NCBI GenBank assembly: GCA_020024855.1
Contig: JAHHTB010000014.1
Span: 1-20,127, forward strand
DNA: 20,127 nucleotides
Direction: 5' to 3'
Origin: Fusobacterium sp.
GTDB taxonomy: Bacteria > Fusobacteriota > Fusobacteriia > Fusobacteriales > Fusobacteriaceae
In this document: positions 14,719-20,127 of the stretch, piece after piece
Numbering within the stretch: position 1 is the stretch's first letter
Layout of the letters: the number at the start of each line of letters is the position of its first letter
Position numbers and translations under genes: made by a program
The notes under the pieces: generated by a model
Told to the model about the DNA's origin: nothing
The model's input: the letters and a program-made list of their open reading frames with translations, nothing else
Database searches by the model: none

Positions 14719-16410
14719 ATGAATAGAGTAATTAAGCAAGTTGAAAAAATGAAGCCTACTTTTGAAAAAATTTCTCGTAATATTTATCTAAGAGCAATTA
14801 GAGATGGATTTATTTCTGTAATGCCTGTAATTTTATTTTCAAGTGTATTCTTACTAATTGCTTTTGTACCTAATATTTTTGGATATGAATGGCCAAAAGA
14901 AATAGTTGATATGTTGATGAAACCATATGGTTATACTATGGGAATAGTTGGAATATTAGTAGCTGGAACTACAGCCAAAGCTCTTACTGATTCTTTTAAT
15001 AGAAAATTAGAAAAAACGAATCAAATTAATTTTTTATCAACTATGATAGCAAGTATGACAGGATTTTTAATTCTTGCTGCTGATTCTATAGAAGGTGGAT
15101 TTAGTAATTCATATCTTGGTACTAAAGGTCTTCTTACTTCTTTTATTGTTGCATTTATTACAGTAAATCTTTATAATATTTGTATAAAAAATAATGTAAC
15201 AATAAAAATGCCAAAAGAAGTACCACCTAATATTTCACAAGTTTTTAAAGATGTAATCCCATTTGGACTAACAATAGTTGTAATTTATATTTTAGATTTA
15301 ACTGTTAGAAAATTGCTAGGAGTAAGTATGGCAGAATCTATAACAGTTCTTATGAGACCATTATTTACAGCAGCTGAAGGTTATTTAGGTATTACGATTA
15401 TTTTTGGTGCTTATGCTTTATTTTGGTTTGTTGGAATACATGGACCATCTATTGTAGAGCCAGCAATAGCTGCAATTATTTATACAAATATTGAAACAAA
15501 CTATATGGCTTTACAAGTAGGACAACATGCAGATAAGATACTTACTACAGGAACTCAAATGTTTATTGTAACAATGGGTGGAACAGGAGCAACTTTAGTT
15601 GTACCATTTATGTTTATGTGGTTATCAAAAGCAAAAAGAAATAAAGCAATAGGAAAAGCATCAGTAGTGCCTACGTTTTTTGGAGTAAATGAACCAATAT
15701 TATTTGGAGCTCCTATAGTTTTAAATCCTATTTTCTTCATTCCATTTGTATTTGCTCCAATAGCGAATGTATGGATATTTAAATTTTTTATTGATATATT
15801 AAATATGAATAGTTTTAGTATTTTTTTACCTTGGACAACTCCTGCTCCTCTTGGAATAGTTCTTGGAACTGGTCTAAGTTTTTTAAGCTTAATATTAGCT
15901 GTTTTATTGATAGTTGTAGATACTTTAATTTATTATCCATTTTTTAGAGTTTTTGATAACCAAGTATTAGAAGAAGAAAGAAGTGGAAAAGTAAATGAAG
16001 AATTAAAAGCCAAAGTATTAGAAAATTTTGATACAAAAAAAGCTGAGAAAATTTTAAAAGAAAAAAACATAAATATTATAGAATCAGGAGAAAAAGAAAT
16101 AAATGTTCTTGTTCTTTGTGCAGGTGGAGGAACATCAGGACTTCTTGCTAATGCTTTAAATAAAGCAGCACAAGAACATGGTGTTAGATTAAAAGGAACA
16201 GCTGGAAGTTATGGTTCTCATATGGATATTATGAAAGATTATGATTTAATAATTCTTGCTCCTCAAGTGGCTTCAAATTATGAAGATATAAAACAAGATG
16301 CTGATAGATTAGGCGTAAAAGTTGTGAAAACAGAGGGAATGCAGTATATAAAACTTACAAGAGATGGAAAAGGATCTTTAGAGTTTGTAAGTAATATATT
16401 AAATGGTTAG
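14719..16410 (+). CDS. lacE: Lactose-specific PTS enzyme IICB
   Basis: LacE imports lactose and phosphorylates it to lactose-6-phosphate. The 563-residue protein has a IIC membrane domain (about 1-425) with conserved FVGIHGPSIVEP around His241 and GVNEPILFG around Glu325, a charged linker (about 430-455), and a C-terminal IIB domain beginning INVLVLCAGGGTSG with the phosphorylated Cys467. This single-chain C-B fusion and length are typical of Gram-positive lactose permeases, whereas cellobiose/chitobiose systems usually carry IIB as a separate protein. All motifs look intact. It lies 2 bases after lacF, and lacG starts 20 bases downstream. Confidence 0.96.
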   Translation: MNRVIKQVEKMKPTFEKISRNIYLRAIRDGFISVMPVILFSSVFLLIAFVPNIFGYEWPKEIVDMLMKPYGYTMGIVGILVAGTTAKALTDSFNRKLEKTNQINFLSTMIASMTGFLILAADSIEGGFSNSYLGTKGLLTSFIVAFITVNLYNICIKNNVTIKMPKEVPPNISQVFKDVIPFGLTIVVIYILDLTVRKLLGVSMAESITVLMRPLFTAAEGYLGITIIFGAYALFWFVGIHGPSIVEPAIAAIIYTNIETNYMALQVGQHADKILTTGTQMFIVTMGGTGATLVVPFMFMWLSKAKRNKAIGKASVVPTFFGVNEPILFGAPIVLNPIFFIPFVFAPIANVWIFKFFIDILNMNSFSIFLPWTTPAPLGIVLGTGLSFLSLILAVLLIVVDTLIYYPFFRVFDNQVLEEERSGKVNEELKAKVLENFDTKKAEKILKEKNINIIESGEKEINVLVLCAGGGTSGLLANALNKAAQEHGVRLKGTAGSYGSHMDIMKDYDLIILAPQVASNYEDIKQDADRLGVKVVKTEGMQYIKLTRDGKGSLEFVSNILNG

Positions 16411-16430
16411 GTAAAGGAGAGAATAAATTT

Positions 16431-17834
16431 ATGAGAAAATTACCAGAAGATTTTTTATTTGGAGCAGCAACAGCAGCTTATCAAGCAGAAGGAGCAACTA
16501 ATATAGATGGAAAAGGAAGAGTTGCTTGGGACACTTATTTAGAACAAAATTATTGGTATAGAGCTGAACCAGCTAGTGATTTTTATAATAAATATCCTAT
16601 AGATCTAGAACTATGTGAAAAATTTAATATAAATGCAATTAGAATTTCAATAGCTTGGTCAAGAATTTTTCCAAAGGGATATGGTGAAGTTAATAAAAAA
16701 GGTGTAGAATTTTATCATAAACTTTTTGCTGAATGTAAAAAAAGAAATGTTGAACCTTTTGTAACTTTACATCACTTTGATACTCCAGAGGTATTACATT
16801 CAAATGGAGATTTTTTAAATCGTGAAAATATAGAACATTTTGTTGAATATGCAAAGTTCTGTTTTAATGAATTTCCAGAAGTAAAAAAATGGACAACCTT
16901 TAATGAAATAGGACCAATTGGAGATGGACAGTATCTTGTTGGAAAATTTCCACCAGGAATATTATATGATCTTGAAAAAGTATTCCAATCTCATCATAAT
17001 ATGATGCTTTCACATGCTAAAGCTGTTTTATACTATAAGGAACAAAAATTTGATGGAGAAATAGGTATTGTTCATGCTCTACCTAAGAAGTATCCAGCAG
17101 ACAAGAATAATCCAGCAGATGTAAGAGCAGCAGAATTAGAGGATATTCTTCATAATAAATTTATATTAGATGCTACTTATCTTGGTGGATACTCTAAAGA
17201 AACTATGGCTGGAGTAGAACATATTTTAAAAGAAAATGGTGGTAAATTAGATATAAGAGAAGAAGATTTAAAAATTTTAGATTCAGCTAAGGATTTAAAT
17301 GATTTTTTAGGAATAAATTATTATATGAGTGATTGGATGAAAGAATTCCATGGTGAAACAGAAATTACTCATAATTCAAAAGGTACTAAAGGAAGTTCAA
17401 AATATCAGATAAAAGGTATAGGTCAAAGAGAACTAAATATGGATATACCAAGAACAGAATGGGATTGGATTATTTATCCTCAAGGACTTTATGATCAGAT
17501 TATGAGAATAAAAAAAGATTATCCAAATTATAAAAAAATATATATTACAGAAAATGGACTTGGTTATAAAGATGAATTTATAGATAATACTGTTTATGAT
17601 GATGCTAGAATAGATTATGTAAAAAAACATTTTGAAGTTATAGCAGATGCTATTCAAGATGGGGCTATTGTAAAAGGTTATTTTATATGGTCTCTAATGG
17701 ATGTTTTTTCATGGTCAAATGGATATGAAAAAAGATATGGATTATTTTATGTAGATTTTGATACTCAAGAAAGATATCCAAAGAAAAGTGCTTATTGGTA
17801 TAAAAATTTAGCTAAAACTAAGATCATAGATTAA
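16431..17834 (+). CDS. lacG: 6-phospho-beta-galactosidase (GH1)
   Basis: LacG hydrolyses lactose-6-phosphate to galactose-6-phosphate and glucose. The 467-residue GH1 protein has the N-terminal signature FLFGAATAAYQAEGA, acid/base Glu159 in TFNEIGP, and nucleophile Glu374 in YITENGLGY. The 6-phosphate pocket is visible near the C-terminus: Ser427, Lys434 and Tyr436 in FSWSNGYEKRYGLFYVD. Trp428 equals the Trp429 of lactococcal LacG that favours galacto over gluco substrates, where 6-phospho-beta-glucosidases usually carry Ala or Met, so I call a galactosidase. AAGGAGAG precedes the ATG. It is the last gene of the operon, closed by the hairpin at 17865. Confidence 0.95.
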   Translation: MRKLPEDFLFGAATAAYQAEGATNIDGKGRVAWDTYLEQNYWYRAEPASDFYNKYPIDLELCEKFNINAIRISIAWSRIFPKGYGEVNKKGVEFYHKLFAECKKRNVEPFVTLHHFDTPEVLHSNGDFLNRENIEHFVEYAKFCFNEFPEVKKWTTFNEIGPIGDGQYLVGKFPPGILYDLEKVFQSHHNMMLSHAKAVLYYKEQKFDGEIGIVHALPKKYPADKNNPADVRAAELEDILHNKFILDATYLGGYSKETMAGVEHILKENGGKLDIREEDLKILDSAKDLNDFLGINYYMSDWMKEFHGETEITHNSKGTKGSSKYQIKGIGQRELNMDIPRTEWDWIIYPQGLYDQIMRIKKDYPNYKKIYITENGLGYKDEFIDNTVYDDARIDYVKKHFEVIADAIQDGAIVKGYFIWSLMDVFSWSNGYEKRYGLFYVDFDTQERYPKKSAYWYKNLAKTKIID

Positions 17835-17864
17835 GTTAAAAGAGTATAAATTTAATTCTATAAT

Positions 17865-17894
17865 AAAATGGAGGATTGTAACGTCCTCCATTTT
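17865..17894. terminator. Terminator between lacG and the convergent repeat-protein gene
   Basis: An 11-bp stem, AAAATGGAGGA with TCCTCCATTTT, closes an eight-base loop (TTGTAACG) and lies exactly between the lacG stop and the stop codon of the gene on the - strand (17895). The + strand exit is TTTTCTATTT. The - strand exit is ATTTTATTATAG, so it may act in both directions. The arms are the same as those of the hairpin at 12408-12435. Confidence 0.85.
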
Positions 17895-19391
17895 CTATTT
17901 AACTTTTATTTTTTTCTTCACTTCATTTATTTTATTTTCTAAAAATTCGCTACTCTCTTTTTCATATGCTTTTTTATAATACTCATATGCTTTATCATAT
18001 TTTTTTAATTTTTCAAAACAAGTAGCAGTATTTTCATAAAACCAACTTGTATCTTTTCCAAGTTCTTCTGATTTTAGAAAATATTCAAGAGCTATTTTAT
18101 ATTTATTTTGCTCTTTATAATTCCAAGCAATTTCAGAATAAAGCCAACTATCTTCTCTACCCATATCTTTAGCTATAAAAAGATATTTAAGAGCAGTTTC
18201 AAACTCTCCCAGTGAACTATATGCCCAACCAATTTCAGAGTTGACCCAGTCATCATCTCTACCTAAATCTTTAGCTTTTAAAAGATAGGAAAGTCCCTCT
18301 TCATATTTTCCAATTTTATCATAATTCCAGCCAAGTTCTGTTGCAAGCCAATCATCGAGAGTATCATTTTTTTCTGCTTCAAGAAGATATTTGATAGCTT
18401 TTTTAGAGTTATTTATTCTTCCATAATTCCAACCAAGTTCTCTGTCGAGCCATGATAAATTTTCTTCTTTAGCAAGTTTTCTGGCTTCTAAAAGACATTT
18501 AATAGCTTTTTTATAATCTTTTGTTCTACCATAGTTCCAACCAAGTTCTGTATTTATCCAGCACTCATCAGCTCCAAGTTTTTTAGATTTTTTTAAATAG
18601 TCAAGAGCCTTTTCATGTTCACCTATTCTACCTAAGTTCCAAGCAATTTCATTATTTATCCAGATATCATTTCTACCATCTTTACAAACTTCAAGTAGTA
18701 AATCAAGAGCTTCATTATGTTTTCCAAGTTTTCCATAATTCCAAGCTAGTTGAGATTTTAACCAAGTATCATTTCTTCCTCTTTTTCTTATATCTTTAAG
18801 AAGTTCTAAAGCTTTTTCAAATTTTTCAATTTTTCCATATATCCATGCTATTTGAGAATCAAGCCAAATATCTCCACCTTTTTGGGCTTTAGCAACATTA
18901 AAATATCCAAGAGCTTCATCAAATCTATCAAGATTTTCTAAATCCCAACCAAATTCACAACGTATCCAATAGTCATCTCTTCCTAAAGCCTCTGCTTGTT
19001 TTAAATAGAAAAGAGCTTCTTCATATTTTTCTAATTTACCTAAGTTCCAAGCTATTTCAGAATTAATCCAAATATCATCTCTTCCAATAGATTTAGCAGT
19101 TTTCAAATAAAAAAGAGCCTCTTTTATTTTTCCTAAAAGTCCTAAATTCCAACCTATTTCAGAATTAAGCCAACCATCTTCATCAGGTTCTTCTCTTACT
19201 TCAACTCTTCTTAGGTATTCTAATGCTTCAGTATTTTTACCAATTCTTCCAAGTCCCCAACCTATATTACAAAAAAGCCAAGAGCTATCATTTCCATTTT
19301 TTTCTTCTTCTTTAAGAAGTTTTAGTCCCTCTTCGTATTCTCCATTATCATAAAGATCATCTATTTGTTCTCTAAGAAGTAATTCGTTCAT
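17895..19391 (-). CDS. Trp-rich TPR-like repeat protein, unknown function
   Basis: The 498-residue product has no signal peptide or membrane segment and so is probably cytoplasmic. Nearly the whole length is about 13 tandem repeats of 34-36 residues with the consensus W-[IL]-x-x-E-[IL]-x-W-N-x-G-x4-K-x3-A-L-x-Y-L-x-x-A-x3-G-R-D-D. Each repeat carries a pair of Trp residues about six apart, unlike ordinary TPRs. The last repeat is degenerate (YDKAYEYYKKAYEKESS) and reads as a normal TPR, which supports a TPR-related solenoid. The end is a Lys-rich tail. Two ATGs stand side by side; GGGGG is 6 bases from the second (19391) and only 3 from the first (19394), so I use the second. It is downstream of a DUF2075-like gene on the same strand. 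Partner and function are unknown; protein binding is the natural inference. Confidence 0.85.
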   Translation of the reverse strand: MNELLLREQIDDLYDNGEYEEGLKLLKEEEKNGNDSSWLFCNIGWGLGRIGKNTEALEYLRRVEVREEPDEDGWLNSEIGWNLGLLGKIKEALFYLKTAKSIGRDDIWINSEIAWNLGKLEKYEEALFYLKQAEALGRDDYWIRCEFGWDLENLDRFDEALGYFNVAKAQKGGDIWLDSQIAWIYGKIEKFEKALELLKDIRKRGRNDTWLKSQLAWNYGKLGKHNEALDLLLEVCKDGRNDIWINNEIAWNLGRIGEHEKALDYLKKSKKLGADECWINTELGWNYGRTKDYKKAIKCLLEARKLAKEENLSWLDRELGWNYGRINNSKKAIKYLLEAEKNDTLDDWLATELGWNYDKIGKYEEGLSYLLKAKDLGRDDDWVNSEIGWAYSSLGEFETALKYLFIAKDMGREDSWLYSEIAWNYKEQNKYKIALEYFLKSEELGKDTSWFYENTATCFEKLKKYDKAYEYYKKAYEKESSEFLENKINEVKKKIKVK

Positions 19392-19420
19392 CATTGTCCC
19401 CCTATTAAAAAGAAAGCTAT

Positions 19421-19426
19421 ATTATA
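19421..19426 (-). promoter_or_regulatory. Possible -10 box for the repeat-protein gene
   Basis: On the - strand a perfect TATAAT lies about 30 bases before the start codon, giving a leader of about 20 bases. I see no good -35 at 16-18 bases, so support is limited to the -10. The 105-base spacer 19395-19499 also holds the inverted repeat at 19436-19497. Confidence 0.35.
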
Positions 19427-19499
19427 TGATACAATAAAAACTAAAGATTGTCTATATTGTAAAAATAATAAAAATTAGAAAAATACTTTTAGTTTTTAA

Positions 19500-20127
19500 T
19501 TATTTTTGAATAATATTAATTTCTTTAGTAAATTCTTTTAATTCATCTAAGTATTTTATTTCTTTTGGAAAGTATAATAACATTCCTTTTCTTCCTCTTG
19601 TTAGAAGAACATTATAAATATTACCTACTAATTTATTAATATCTGAAAATACATATTTTTTACTTTGTTTAATGTTTGATGAAATTTTCCAATTTCCATT
19701 TTCTAAATAGTAGTCTCCACCAAAAACGATAACAGGATAATCAATATCTAAACCTTGTATTACAAATTCAGTGGCAATAGTATTTTCTTTATTTTTATAC
19801 CAAATATGTGCTTCTTTAGTATTTACATGAGTATTTATATTTTGTTTAAAGATATTTTTATATATTTCATCTTTTACTCCAGATGAACCAAGTAAGCAAC
19901 TCTTTCCTTTTAAAAGTATCAAATAGGAATTAACTGTATTTAAGTCATCAGTCCAAAATATTCTATATCCTTTTGTGTATAAGTCATTAACAATATTTTT
20001 CAATATTTCTTTTTCATCAAAAGTAAGATTTTTTTTAAGAAAATATTTTTTAAATAAAGTTGTATCTATAAAATCACTTCTAATACTTGTATCAATAAAA
20101 AGAGAATTGTCATAGTATATATTTTTC
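19500..20127 (-). CDS. C-terminal part of a DUF2075-like DNA/RNA helicase (5' end outside window)
   Basis: The reading frame is open from the window edge to the stop at 19500, so this is the last roughly 209 residues of a larger protein; the internal TTG at 20003 is not a credible start. The segment EFVIQGLDIDYPVIVFGGDYY followed by NVLLTRGRKGMLLYFP matches the end of DUF2075-type superfamily 1 helicases, where Q-G-L-[DE]-x-[DE] and the LLTR-G-R-x-G-M motif (motif VI-like, with arginines that contact ATP) are conserved. The Walker A and B motifs would be upstream of the window. Members of this group occur both alone and in phage-defence-type loci, so the biological role cannot be judged here. 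The repeat-protein gene follows after about 105 bases. Confidence 0.72.
   Translation of the reverse strand, partial: KNIYYDNSLFIDTSIRSDFIDTTLFKKYFLKKNLTFDEKEILKNIVNDLYTKGYRIFWTDDLNTVNSYLILLKGKSCLLGSSGVKDEIYKNIFKQNINTHVNTKEAHIWYKNKENTIATEFVIQGLDIDYPVIVFGGDYYLENGNWKISSNIKQSKKYVFSDINKLVGNIYNVLLTRGRKGMLLYFPKEIKYLDELKEFTKEINIIQK

Noticed and set aside
16431..17834. 6-phospho-beta-glucosidase instead of LacG
   Set aside because: Trp428 in the SWS motif and the lacABFE context point to galacto-specificity.
17930..19390. CRISPR array or DNA-level satellite, from the regular repeats
   Set aside because: The periodicity of about 102-108 bases is codon-based, diverged at the DNA level, and fully explained by protein repeats.
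20001..20003. TTG at 20003 as the true start of the helicase-like gene
   Set aside because: The frame stays open to the window edge, there is no ribosome site, and the family is much larger than 167 residues.

Overview
The window is very AT-rich. It pairs a diderm-type TonB/ExbB/ExbD energy-transduction system with Firmicute-like sugar genes (a lactose PTS and the LacAB/LacG tagatose-6-phosphate route) and Firmicute-like housekeeping order (DUF2232-like membrane protein, rplI, dnaB). Strong AGGAGG ribosome sites, tight gene packing and AT-biased codons also fit. I infer a member of the Fusobacteriota, most likely Fusobacterium; the species cannot be fixed from the sequence alone.

Bases 1-10815 are one co-directional block on the + strand with gaps of at most about 30 bases. 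It runs: a large secreted TPR protein, a 112-residue exported protein with a C-terminal anchor, ExbB, ExbD, TonB, an NtrC-like regulator, DnaX, a polytopic membrane protein, ribosomal protein bL9 and the replicative helicase DnaB. The front half is an envelope-energisation module and the back half is replication/translation housekeeping. The gene joining them is the most unusual in the window: it has the architecture of a sigma-54 activator and a good C-terminal Fis-type HTH, but the phosphoacceptor, Walker B, GAFTGA, arginine-finger and sensor II positions are all substituted.

Bases 10816-12435 hold a 179-base spacer with nested pairing potential, a U32-family (hydroxylase-like) protein, and an unreported-size 46-residue single-pass membrane protein. 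The 3' end of that small gene forms half of a bidirectional terminator shared with the convergent lacR.

Bases 12440-17894 are a self-contained lactose cassette: lacR (DeoR family) divergent from lacA-lacB-lacF-lacE-lacG. Lactose would enter as lactose-6-phosphate through LacF/LacE, be cleaved by LacG to galactose-6-phosphate and glucose, and be isomerised by LacAB to tagatose-6-phosphate. The lacC (kinase) and lacD (aldolase) genes normally between lacB and lacF are absent. The divergent intergenic region contains two back-to-back promoters with 17-bp spacers and a cluster of AACAAAA motifs, a likely LacR operator array. The cassette is bracketed by two terminator hairpins with the same 11-base arms.

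Bases 17895-20127 are on the - strand: a protein made almost wholly of about 13 Trp-rich TPR-like repeats, and the 3' end of a DUF2075-like helicase gene that runs off the window. No gene-free stretch exceeds 300 bases. I saw no tRNA, rRNA, CRISPR array, insertion sequence or phage gene.
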